NCBI GenBank assembly: GCA_938017765.1
Contig: CALIJH010000007.1
Coordinates: forward strand, 1-6,955
DNA length: 6,955 nt
Direction of reading: 5' to 3'
Source of the DNA: an uncultured Leptotrichia sp.
GTDB taxonomy: Bacteria > Fusobacteriota > Fusobacteriia > Fusobacteriales > Leptotrichiaceae
Positions 1 to 6,955 of the stretch are shown here, piece by piece. The notes under the pieces were generated by a model. That model saw only the letters and a list, made by a program, of their open reading frames with translations, was not told where the DNA came from and ran no database searches. A program made the position numbers and the translations under genes. Numbering within the stretch: the first letter of the stretch is position 1; each line of letters opens with the position of its first letter.

Positions 1-785
1 TCATATCCTCCGTTTAATGTTACTCCAAATCTCTGGTTTTCTATTCCGATATTCAAGTCTGCTTTAAAGTTTCCTTTTCTATCGTCTTTTTCTCCTCTGA
101 TTCCAAACCAGTCAGCATCTGTATATCTTACTCTTGCCTGATTTTTAACATTTCCTACTTTTCCTAATTCATTTTCATATGCTACTCCTAATGTTGTTAC
201 AAAAGTAGTTTTTACCGCCATTGGCTGTTTATACTTGAATTCTAATCCCACTTCAGGTTTGATTGAGTAATAATCATTTCCTTTTACTTCCAATCTCATT
301 TCTCCTGTTTTTTCTTTTATTGTACTGAATCTTCCGTATTCAAGTTTTAAACTTCCGTATGGTCTTATGCTGAATTTTTCTCCTGTTCTGAATTCTTTAC
401 TCAATTCATTTTTAATTGCAGCACCGTATGAATTATATGATGATTTAGCATTAAAGATTTCGTCTACTACCAAGTATTTTCTATGCATATCACTTCTTGC
501 AACATATCCTTCACCCGATATAGTCCATTTCAAGCTTCCGTTGTTATCAAATGCTTTTGATTTAAATATTCCTAATTTCAACATTGTTGTATTTTCTTTG
601 GAACCGCCTATGTCTTTAAATTTAAATCTATTATTTACTGCTCCTGCATACCAACCTGAAGCATTTCCAAGTTTTAATGTTTCATCTTCATGAACATATG
701 CTACTCCGTAAGCATTACTCTTATAATCTATTATTCCTGCTGTATCTGTTTTATATTCATCTCTCATTCCGAATACTTTCATTTT
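1..785 (-). other. C-terminal autotransporter beta-barrel domain (incomplete at window edge)
   Basis: Residues about 1819-2079 have alternating polar/hydrophobic strands rich in Tyr, Phe and Trp with charged turns, as expected of a 12-strand autotransporter barrel. Examples are the NKMKVFGMR strand at the start, SGWYAGAV, SYGAAIKNEL, RPYGSLKLEYG and IGIENQRFGVTLNGGY at the edge. The 261 residues present are close to a whole barrel, so only the final strand with its aromatic C-terminal residue should lie outside. Just before it, residues about 1775-1803 (QATDEMM to GVLLD) are helical and match the position of the linker helix that fills the pore in known autotransporters. Confidence 0.85.
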
Positions 786-3700
786 GTTGGACTGTTTAGA
801 TTTAGTATCCCATTCTTTTTGTAAATGATTAAATTCTTTATCAAGTAATACTCCTGTTCTGTTCATTCTTTGCTGTACGTTTGCATACTGGTGTCCCATC
901 ATTTCATCTGTTGCTTGATAGAATAACATTTCTTCATTGCTTCCGATACTGCTTAATTTATCAAACAATTGTTTTTCTCTCGTTCCAACTGCTTCTATTC
1001 CGTATCTTTGTTCCAATCCGTCCAAGAAATTATATGTATCTGTTGGATTTACAGGTGTTGCCTTATTTCCTGCAAATGCTGTATAAGGTTTCTTAGCTAA
1101 ATATATATTTTTTATTGTTCCTGTACCTGCATCTATTGTAGCTGATGCTATCCATGTCAATGCTCCTGAATATATATTCCATTTTCCTATTTGAGGGTTT
1201 GCAGCAATACTTCGGTTATATGGTTCTATTATATCTCCATTTACTTCTATATATTTACTTGTTGTTTTTTGTGCAGCCTCAGCTCCTATTATAAGGTCTG
1301 CTTCTGACCCGCCTAATGCATTTAATCCATTTATCGGATTAGTTCCTCTCAATGTATCAATATACATTCCTATTGAAGAACTCAACGGTTCTCTTTGACC
1401 TACTGCATTTGATATTGTTACAGGTGTTACAGGTGTTCCATTATATGTTATAGTTGCAGTCTGTGCTCCTGCAGGTGCATTTATTTTCACCCCTGCTACT
1501 TCTTTAGTCGTAGGTTTGTTACCTGGAGTGTATACCTCCTTAGCTCCTCCACTTACTGTTATTGTACCGTAGTTTCTTATTATTCCACCTGTTACTTTAA
1601 ATGTAGCATATCCTTCTGCAGAGTCTATATTTATTGTACCATTGTTTGTCAGTGTAGAACCTTTTCTTACTACTACTCCGACTGCTTTTTTTGGTGAGCC
1701 GACAGTTGTTATTGTACCATCGTTTATACCTGTTGCTCCATTATCCAGATACATTCCTATGGAACCTTCTCCTGCAAGATTTATTGTCGAACCTGCAGCA
1801 TTTCTTGCTGTTGAACCCACTCCTGTAGCATACATACCTATACTACTTTTTCCATTTACGTTAATTACAGAATTATTTACTATATTTCCTGTATCACTTG
1901 TTTCATATCCTGCTGCCATACCTATTCCAAACTTACTGTTTCCTGTATCTGAATCTCCTATTGTTATAGGTGCATTATTTACAGCTGTACCTCCGCTTAT
2001 ACTGTACACTCCTACATTTCCTAACCCGGAACCAAAGTTCATTGTACCGTTATTTATAACGTTTCCTGCTGAATATACTCCATAGTTTTCATTTCCTGTA
2101 GATGTAAGGTTAGTATTATTTGTTATATTTCCTACTCCACTATTATAAACATATACAGTATCATTCCCCATAGTTACATCTGTAGAAGCACTTGTTGTCA
2201 GATTATTTCCTGTACTTCCGGTACTTTTTATAACAAATCCGTATGAACTATCTCCTATGTTTATTTTTGAAGCATTACTTGTTATTGTTCCTCCGTCGCC
2301 TACATAGTATACTCCGACTGAGTCATTTGTTCCTACATTTAATTGAGAACCTGCATCAAGAGTTACATTTCCACCTTTTGAATATACTCCTGTAGCACCT
2401 TTACCTACTGTTGTTACTGAAGTTGCACCTAATTTGGAAGAATATCCGTATAATCCTATAGTTTTATCTCCCGCTGCAATTGTTCCGTCACTCTCCAATG
2501 CTATCGGTGTTTTATCTGTAAACATGGCAACATTAGGATTATTAATATCTGAAGAACTTGCAAGATTTATTGTTCCCGAATTTTTTGCTGTATAAGTACC
2601 GTTTCCTGTTGCGTACATTGCTGTAGATTTATCTCCTGTCAAGTTTACAACTCCACCTGCTTCATTCTCAAATTTCTTATTACCTGTATTTGCATCACTA
2701 TCAAACGTCATTGCAATTACTTTATTTGCAGAACTTTCTATTTTACCGATGTTAGATATTCCTCCTGTAAGGGTAGAAGCTCCATTTTTATAATAAATTC
2801 CGGTAGAATCTTCTCCTAATGTTATAGTTCCATTATTGCTTACAGAAGCTCCCGGTTCTGATGTAGGACCTAAGCCGTCATCCACAAGATAAACTGCCGT
2901 TGATTTTTTACCTACACTTATTGTACCGTCGTTATATACTATTCCTCTTTTAGCGTACATTCCAGTAGATTCATCTCCCGACAGATTGATTGTTCCTGTT
3001 GCAGTATTTGTCAATGTTACTTTTGAAGCAGCATATCCATTTCCTGACGTATCATTTCCATTTTCCTGAGCCATTGCAACCTGTCTATTATTTGTTCCTG
3101 TTATCGTATCAGCATTTTTAATAGACGAATTTGCTATTTCCAACTGATTATATGCACTATTGGCATCATTTAAATCTACAGCCTGATTTACAACTAATTC
3201 ACTTAAATATAGCATAAATGTTTTATATCCGCTTCCATTCAATCCCCCAAGTCCTAAAGCTGTAGATATACCCGTTGGATTAGTATTAGTAAGGTTCATA
3301 CTTACATTAGAAGCTACAAATAATCTTGAACCTGTTTCCATATTCAAATGAAGTTTATTTAATGTTCCTCCGAATGTGTTGTTAGCATAATTTTGAATTG
3401 CAGTATCGTCAAATGCTCCGTATGTTGCTCCCGGTGCTTGATAATAAAATGCAGTTCCTCTGTTACTTGGGTCTGTTCCACCTTTTATTGTGGCATTCAT
3501 CGTTCCACCTGTAAGTTTGACAGTACCACTATCACTTGTATAGAATAACAGTGATTTTTGTCCTGTTTCAGTTGTTCCTCCATTTGTTACTTCTATATTT
3601 CCGCCTTTTGCGTAGAAGTTTATTGCTCCGTCTGCTGCTTTTATATCAGCCTGTTTTATTTTCAGAGTTCCTTCAGAATACAGTCCTACAGACTTCTCAG

Positions 3701-6239
3701 TCGTTACATTTGCTGTTACAGTAGTATCAGTTCCTGTAAAGTTCCCTGAAGAACCTTTTACTACTATTCCGTAAGAACCTTTTTCTGTACCTGATACTGT
3801 AGCTTTACCTGCTGCATCTGTACCATTATTGACTGTTACTCCTCCTGTACCGTTTAATGTTACAGTCGTATTATTAGCCACTATTCCTGTAACTGCATTT
3901 CCTGTTGCTTTAACAGTTCCTCCCAGTGTCAATGAACTTCCACCTGATACAAGAACACCCGTAGAATTATTTCCTGATACTTCTACAGACTGAGTCAATG
4001 ATCCTCCTGAAGGTGCAGTTCCTGTTGAATTTGTATTTAGGAATATTCCTATATTATTTGTATCTCCTGTACCTAATACTTTTACAACTCCATTATTTTT
4101 TACAGTCGCATTATTTATACCAACAATACCTACTCCATTTTTTACATCTGTACTGCTTATTGTTCCTGTATTAGTAAGTTTTGAATTTGAAGTCAGCATA
4201 CCGATAGCATAATTACCGTCTATTGTTATTTTACCATGTACTGTTCCGTCATCTTTATTTATTACTTCAGAATTTACTGAACCGCCATTTAGATTATCGG
4301 ATCTCATTGCTATATTGACAGGTTGAGCACCTGAGGCTGCCTTCTCTATAGCTGAATTTACAGATATTGTTCCTTCGTTTGTTATATCACTGTCAATATT
4401 TACATATGCACCCAGAGAGTCTTGGACATCTGTAACCTTAATATTACCTTTATTTACAGCATTTCCTCTCTTAAGACTTACACCGTTTGAAACACTACTG
4501 TCATGCATTAATGCCATTCCTGCTGAATTATCAGCTTTATCTTTTCCGCCTGCATCAGGATTTTTTCTTAATTCAATAGTACCTGAAGTATTATTTATCA
4601 TAGTAGCTGTATCATCAGATTTTGCAGCTAATTTCATTCCGTAACTTTCTTTACCACTTAAGAATATTTTTCCTGAATTCGTCATTTTTGCAAATGTTCT
4701 GTCAGTGTCATAAGATGAGCTCTGTTTAGGCAGATAGATATACATTCCTATAGAACGTTCTCCACGAAAATCTATAGTTCCTGCATTTTCTAATTTCTGA
4801 TTTTCCCATTGAGACCAACGTGGACTACCATTCCAACCATGTCTACTGTTTTCTTCAACCTGAGCTATCCCTACCTTATATCCTACATATCCGTCTTCAC
4901 TTTTTTTAATAGTATAAGGAGTTGTAGGTCCTTGAATTGTAAGACTTGAAGGTAAATTTCTTATAAACTGGTCATTCTTTTCTTCGGAGTCAGTAATAGT
5001 TCCCGAGTTTTTCAGAGTTGCTCCGTTTTCCTGAGAAACCATACCTAAAGTAAGAATACCTCCTAAATATACAGTTTTCCCTGTTGGAATTTCAAAAGTA
5101 CCTGTTCCGCCATAGTTATCTATTTCCCAGAATCTCGAACCTCCTATAAAGAAAGGCTGATGGTTTTTATCAGTTCCCTGAGAATTAACTACAGGAGTAG
5201 GAAATTCATTTCCAAAATTATATGAGTTAAAATAATATTTATTTGGGTCTCCTGTATCCGGATTAGGTAATGATGTTGTATCTGTTTCTTTATACATTTT
5301 AAAAGCATAGGATTGCTCTGCTAAACTGTTATAAGGCCAAGTATAGTGTAACCATGTTGTAATATTCTGAGCACTCTTATTGAGAGTTGTATTACCTAAA
5401 AATCCTCCGCTTGTTGTCTGTCTTGGTGTAGCAGATGAACTGATACATCCCTCATTACAATCTGCTCCCAGCACTACTGCAAATGTTGGTGGTTGAGGTA
5501 ACGACGGATCGCTCGGTATTACTACATTTGGTGATATCGGTGCGAATGATATAGCATTAGGTAAAGTAGGAATATTGGCTTCTTTCGGTGCTAAGTTCAA
5601 GTCTGCTTTATTTACTATTTTTGGTCTTATTCCTGCACTTAATTCCAGATCTACTATAGGCTCAGGTACAGGTTGTGTACTTGCTATACCATATTGCGTG
5701 CTTAATCCTTGTCTTGCATTTGAAGCAGCTGACCTTGGATCAGTAGATTTAGCTATGCTATTGTAGAATTTACTGTCTGGAGATACATATCTGTTAAATA
5801 AATTTGCATCCCTCTGAAAAATTCCTTCGTAAGGATATTTCTCTTTCTTATCTCCTTTACCTTTGTATACTCCTCTCCAGTTACTGTAAAAATAGTTCAT
5901 TCCATATTGCCATGAACTCCAAGGAGATTTTACTACATGATCTCCCTGCTCCATTAATTGTATTAATTCCAAATTTGCTTTTTTTAATAATTTGTTATTT
6001 TCTCTTTTTGCCTGTTTAAATCCTGCATGCAAATCATTTATTGATGTATTCAACTCTTTTCTTGTTTGATTTATTGCATTTTCTGTACTTTTCACTTGTG
6101 GTGATGTCAACGTATCCGCAAATGACAACATTCCCATTAGCAGAAAAGTCAACAATAGACCTTTTGTATACTTGACGTCTTTACATCTCTTTGCCAAAGC
6201 TCTTAACTCTTTTTCCATTTTCTTCAAGTTATTACTCAT
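1..6239 (-). CDS. Giant fusobacterial type Va autotransporter adhesin, 3' end cut by window edge
   Basis: Seen: one open frame of 2079 codons from an ATG at 6239..6237 to the window edge, with no in-frame stop. The last two bases of the window form an incomplete codon. The start is set by GAAAGGA eight bases upstream and by the signal peptide directly after it. Order of parts: residues 1-41 are an extended signal peptide (charged MSNNLKKMEK start, AKRCKDVKYT motif, then a hydrophobic stretch ending LSFA). Next come a helical segment (44-97), a Trp/Tyr-rich block (105-151), a Pro-rich linker (189-253) and a Ser/Thr/Asn/Gly-rich beta-helix passenger (about 377-1626). A junction region leads to the C-terminal barrel (about 1819 onward). 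Known of the family: such proteins cross the inner membrane by Sec, insert the barrel in the outer membrane with Bam help, and expose the passenger as an adhesin. Fusobacterial relatives such as RadD and Fap2 mediate co-aggregation and host binding. Inference: the ligand cannot be read here, and no protease, lipase or RGD motif is visible. Probably fewer than about 20 residues are missing. Confidence 0.95.
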   Translation of the reverse strand, partial: MSNNLKKMEKELRALAKRCKDVKYTKGLLLTFLLMGMLSFADTLTSPQVKSTENAINQTRKELNTSINDLHAGFKQAKRENNKLLKKANLELIQLMEQGDHVVKSPWSSWQYGMNYFYSNWRGVYKGKGDKKEKYPYEGIFQRDANLFNRYVSPDSKFYNSIAKSTDPRSAASNARQGLSTQYGIASTQPVPEPIVDLELSAGIRPKIVNKADLNLAPKEANIPTLPNAISFAPISPNVVIPSDPSLPQPPTFAVVLGADCNEGCISSSATPRQTTSGGFLGNTTLNKSAQNITTWLHYTWPYNSLAEQSYAFKMYKETDTTSLPNPDTGDPNKYYFNSYNFGNEFPTPVVNSQGTDKNHQPFFIGGSRFWEIDNYGGTGTFEIPTGKTVYLGGILTLGMVSQENGATLKNSGTITDSEEKNDQFIRNLPSSLTIQGPTTPYTIKKSEDGYVGYKVGIAQVEENSRHGWNGSPRWSQWENQKLENAGTIDFRGERSIGMYIYLPKQSSSYDTDRTFAKMTNSGKIFLSGKESYGMKLAAKSDDTATMINNTSGTIELRKNPDAGGKDKADNSAGMALMHDSSVSNGVSLKRGNAVNKGNIKVTDVQDSLGAYVNIDSDITNEGTISVNSAIEKAASGAQPVNIAMRSDNLNGGSVNSEVINKDDGTVHGKITIDGNYAIGMLTSNSKLTNTGTISSTDVKNGVGIVGINNATVKNNGVVKVLGTGDTNNIGIFLNTNSTGTAPSGGSLTQSVEVSGNNSTGVLVSGGSSLTLGGTVKATGNAVTGIVANNTTVTLNGTGGVTVNNGTDAAGKATVSGTEKGSYGIVVKGSSGNFTGTDTTVTANVTTEKSVGLYSEGTLKIKQADIKAADGAINFYAKGGNIEVTNGGTTETGQKSLLFYTSDSGTVKLTGGTMNATIKGGTDPSNRGTAFYYQAPGATYGAFDDTAIQNYANNTFGGTLNKLHLNMETGSRLFVASNVSMNLTNTNPTGISTALGLGGLNGSGYKTFMLYLSELVVNQAVDLNDANSAYNQLEIANSSIKNADTITGTNNRQVAMAQENGNDTSGNGYAASKVTLTNTATGTINLSGDESTGMYAKRGIVYNDGTISVGKKSTAVYLVDDGLGPTSEPGASVSNNGTITLGEDSTGIYYKNGASTLTGGISNIGKIESSANKVIAMTFDSDANTGNKKFENEAGGVVNLTGDKSTAMYATGNGTYTAKNSGTINLASSSDINNPNVAMFTDKTPIALESDGTIAAGDKTIGLYGYSSKLGATSVTTVGKGATGVYSKGGNVTLDAGSQLNVGTNDSVGVYYVGDGGTITSNASKINIGDSSYGFVIKSTGSTGNNLTTSASTDVTMGNDTVYVYNSGVGNITNNTNLTSTGNENYGVYSAGNVINNGTMNFGSGLGNVGVYSISGGTAVNNAPITIGDSDTGNSKFGIGMAAGYETSDTGNIVNNSVINVNGKSSIGMYATGVGSTARNAAGSTINLAGEGSIGMYLDNGATGINDGTITTVGSPKKAVGVVVRKGSTLTNNGTINIDSAEGYATFKVTGGIIRNYGTITVSGGAKEVYTPGNKPTTKEVAGVKINAPAGAQTATITYNGTPVTPVTISNAVGQREPLSSSIGMYIDTLRGTNPINGLNALGGSEADLIIGAEAAQKTTSKYIEVNGDIIEPYNRSIAANPQIGKWNIYSGALTWIASATIDAGTGTIKNIYLAKKPYTAFAGNKATPVNPTDTYNFLDGLEQRYGIEAVGTREKQLFDKLSSIGSNEEMLFYQATDEMMGHQYANVQQRMNRTGVLLDKEFNHLQKEWDTKSKQSNKMKVFGMRDEYKTDTAGIIDYKSNAYGVAYVHEDETLKLGNASGWYAGAVNNRFKFKDIGGSKENTTMLKLGIFKSKAFDNNGSLKWTISGEGYVARSDMHRKYLVVDEIFNAKSSYNSYGAAIKNELSKEFRTGEKFSIRPYGSLKLEYGRFSTIKEKTGEMRLEVKGNDYYSIKPEVGLEFKYKQPMAVKTTFVTTLGVAYENELGKVGNVKNQARVRYTDADWFGIRGEKDDRKGNFKADLNIGIENQRFGVTLNGGY
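1362..4753 (-). repeat. Degenerate beta-helix repeats of the autotransporter passenger
   Basis: Residues about 496-1626 contain roughly 30 imperfect copies of a unit of the type N-x-G-T-I followed by S-x-G-(M/V/I)-Y. Clear copies end in SIGMY, STGMY, STGIY, STAMY, SVGVY, NYGVY or ATGVY. In the well-ordered stretch near 1480-1850 the copies lie about 25-27 residues apart; elsewhere spacing is looser. This suits a right-handed parallel beta-helix with one or two coils per unit, which is the usual passenger fold. The repetition is clear in protein but weak in DNA: short phrases such as attgtaccgt recur, but I noticed no long identical blocks. The array is therefore probably old and held by selection rather than recently duplicated. 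Confidence 0.8.
6117..6239 (-). other. Extended signal peptide of the autotransporter
   Basis: Residues 1-41. A charged, lysine-rich extension of about 22 residues (MSNNLKKMEK, then AKRCKDVKYT) precedes a normal n-region and a hydrophobic core GLLLTFLLMGMLSFA. The likely signal peptidase site is after A41. The pattern fits the autotransporter-associated N-terminal domain seen in fusobacteria. It is analogous in layout to the extended signal peptide region of proteobacterial type V proteins, which slows or delays Sec export of very large passengers. Cys19 lies in the part that is removed. Confidence 0.8.
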
Positions 6240-6247
6240 CGTCTTTG

Positions 6248-6254
6248 TCCTTTC
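6248..6254 (-). promoter_or_regulatory. Ribosome binding site of the autotransporter
   Basis: Reads GAAAGGA on the minus strand, eight bases before the ATG at 6239..6237. The strong match and good spacing fix this start over the later in-frame ATG at residue 8. Confidence 0.8.
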
Positions 6255-6340
6255 TTTTTTCTCTAATTTTTTCTGACCACTTCTTTCAAAATTTATTCTT
6301 TTCAACTTCTAAATATACAAAACATTTTTCTCAGCTCATA

Positions 6341-6381
6341 TTCAGTTTTCAAATAAATTTCCTATCCTTTTTTCAGTTTTC
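6341..6381. repeat. 10-base direct repeat in the intergenic leader
   Basis: The sequence ttcagttttc occurs exactly at 6341-6350 and 6372-6381, 31 bases apart, close to three turns of B-DNA. On the coding strand it reads GAAAACTGAA. Two equal sites on one face of the helix could bind a regulator as a dimer, but in such AT-rich DNA a chance repeat is also possible. Confidence 0.4.
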
Positions 6382-6404
6382 CTGTTTTTTAATTAACTTC
6401 TTTA

Positions 6405-6929
6405 TTAATTTCTTCTAACAAGCTTAAATTCTATTCTTCTGTTTTGTGCTCTTCCTTCTGCTGTATCGTTTGTTGCTACAGGTTCTTCTTCTCCTCTTGA
6501 TTCTACTCCTACTATTCTGTCAGCAGGTACTCCAAATTCCAATAATTTTGCTTTTACGCTTTCTGCCCTTCTCATTCCGAGTTTCATATTATATTCATTT
6601 GTTCCTTTTGCATCTGTATGTCCTACTATTGTTACTTCATAGTCGTTTGCTTCTATATATTCTTTCAGATTTTGAAGTATACCGTAATATTGAGGTTTTA
6701 CATTTGACTTGTCAAAGTCAAATAGCAATGCTCTCTCGTCTAATACAACTGTTACTTCTTTTGGTCCTTTTACTTTTGTTATATCAATTTCATTAAGCTC
6801 CAATGCGTTTATTCTTATTGTATTTTCTCTTATCTGTGTTGTTGTCAACTTTCTGAAAGCCAAATTCGGTACACTTACTAACAACAACATTATTCCTAAT
6901 ATTATTGCTGTTCTTGATTTTCTTTCCAT
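6405..6929 (-). CDS. OmpA-family peptidoglycan-binding envelope protein
   Basis: Complete gene of 174 residues with ATG start, TAA stop and a good Shine-Dalgarno (AGAGAGG, 7 bases upstream). Residues 1-24 look like a Sec signal peptide: MERKSR, then a hydrophobic run IILGIMLLLVSV, with possible cleavage after A24. There is no cysteine lipobox, so it is not an obvious lipoprotein. A short linker (25-58) precedes an OmpA C-terminal domain (about 59-172). Key signatures are the FDFDKS strand (70-75), GHTD (103-106) followed by KGTNEYN, then RRAESV and the closing AQNRRIEF. D106 and R121 are 15 residues apart, as are the Asp and Arg that bind diaminopimelate in OmpA-family domains. Known: this fold binds peptidoglycan non-covalently in the periplasm. 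There is no N-terminal beta-barrel, so the protein is a short soluble or weakly membrane-anchored version. It lies 165 bases upstream of the autotransporter on the same strand. Inference: it may link the cell wall to the outer membrane that carries the adhesin. Confidence 0.93.
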   Translation of the reverse strand: MERKSRTAIILGIMLLLVSVPNLAFRKLTTTQIRENTIRINALELNEIDITKVKGPKEVTVVLDERALLFDFDKSNVKPQYYGILQNLKEYIEANDYEVTIVGHTDAKGTNEYNMKLGMRRAESVKAKLLEFGVPADRIVGVESRGEEEPVATNDTAEGRAQNRRIEFKLVRRN

Positions 6930-6936
6930 GCGTCCG

Positions 6937-6943
6937 CCTCTCT
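6937..6943 (-). promoter_or_regulatory. Ribosome binding site of the OmpA-family gene
   Basis: Reads AGAGAGG on the minus strand, seven bases before the ATG at 6929..6927, and supports that start. Only 26 bases lie upstream within the window, so the promoter is not visible. Confidence 0.7.
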
Positions 6944-6955
6944 TTCAAGTGATTT

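Larger units (their letters stand above)
6240..6404 (-). other. Intergenic leader between the OmpA-family gene and the autotransporter
   Basis: 165 bases, very AT-rich and purine-rich on the coding strand. I see no hairpin followed by a T-run, so no intrinsic terminator separates the genes. A TTGTATATTT stretch (top-strand 6311-6320) resembles a -10 box, but no -35 sits at a good distance, so a promoter here is unproven. It also holds a 10-base direct repeat and the Shine-Dalgarno of the autotransporter. The length is more than translation coupling needs, which leaves room for an internal promoter, a processing site or a regulated leader. Confidence 0.6.

Noticed and set aside
367..1096. Plus-strand open frames opposite the barrel and junction region
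   Set aside because: They are shadows of the minus-strand autotransporter frame, with no ribosome sites or recognisable domains.
1642..2085. Plus-strand open frame of 147 codons rich in Pro, Val and Ile
   Set aside because: It lies wholly antisense to the repeat region of the autotransporter. Its Pro/Val/Phe bias is the mirror of Gly/Asn/Thr repeat codons, and it resembles no family I know.
1362..4753. Possible CRISPR or tandem DNA repeat array, given recurring phrases such as attgtaccgt
   Set aside because: The repeats are short, irregularly spaced, diverged in DNA and lie in one intact reading frame. They reflect beta-helix protein repeats.
6300..6350. Tiny minus-strand frame of 16 codons starting TTG in the intergenic leader, preceded by GGATAGG
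   Set aside because: It is too short, has a weak start codon and no recognisable product. A leader peptide cannot be excluded, but nothing in its codons suggests attenuation.
6389..6396. Palindrome ttaattaa just after the OmpA-family stop
   Set aside because: It is an eight-base AT palindrome without a GC stem or following T-run on the coding strand, so it is not a credible terminator.
6446..6796. Plus-strand open frame of 116 codons, very Leu-rich
   Set aside because: It is antisense to the OmpA-family gene, whose motifs are unmistakable. The leucine runs come from reverse-reading AGA/GAA-rich codons.

Overview
The window comes from an AT-rich genome and most likely from a member of the Fusobacteriota, in the Leptotrichiaceae (Leptotrichia, Pseudoleptotrichia or Sebaldella type). 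The main clue is the start of the large minus-strand gene. Its long, lysine-rich N-terminus before the signal peptide matches the N-terminal domain typical of giant fusobacterial autotransporters. The genus is an inference; nothing in the sequence fixes it.

Both genes read on the minus strand, so they run from the right end of the window to the left. An OmpA-family peptidoglycan-binding protein of 174 residues (6929..6405) comes first. A 165-base intergenic leader (6240..6404) follows. The rest of the window (6239..1) is one uninterrupted frame of 2079 codons encoding a type Va autotransporter adhesin. I read this frame codon by codon and found no stop or frameshift. It runs off the left edge inside the last strands of its beta-barrel, probably only a few residues before its stop.

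The autotransporter is laid out as follows: extended signal peptide (residues 1-41), coiled-coil segment (about 44-97), Trp/Tyr-rich block (about 105-151), proline-punctuated linker (about 189-253), a CX3C pair (261/265), and a beta-helix passenger from about residue 377. The passenger carries about 30 degenerate repeats and is interrupted by a non-repetitive island (about 929-1050). It ends in a junction/autochaperone region (about 1627-1775), a linker helix and the C-terminal barrel (about 1819 to the edge). The two genes make sense as a cell-envelope pair: the OmpA-like protein binds peptidoglycan in the periplasm while the autotransporter displays a long fibre on the surface. No intrinsic terminator is visible between them, so co-transcription is plausible.

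I see no tRNA, rRNA, CRISPR array, insertion sequence or attachment site. The open frames on the plus strand are antisense shadows of these two genes.
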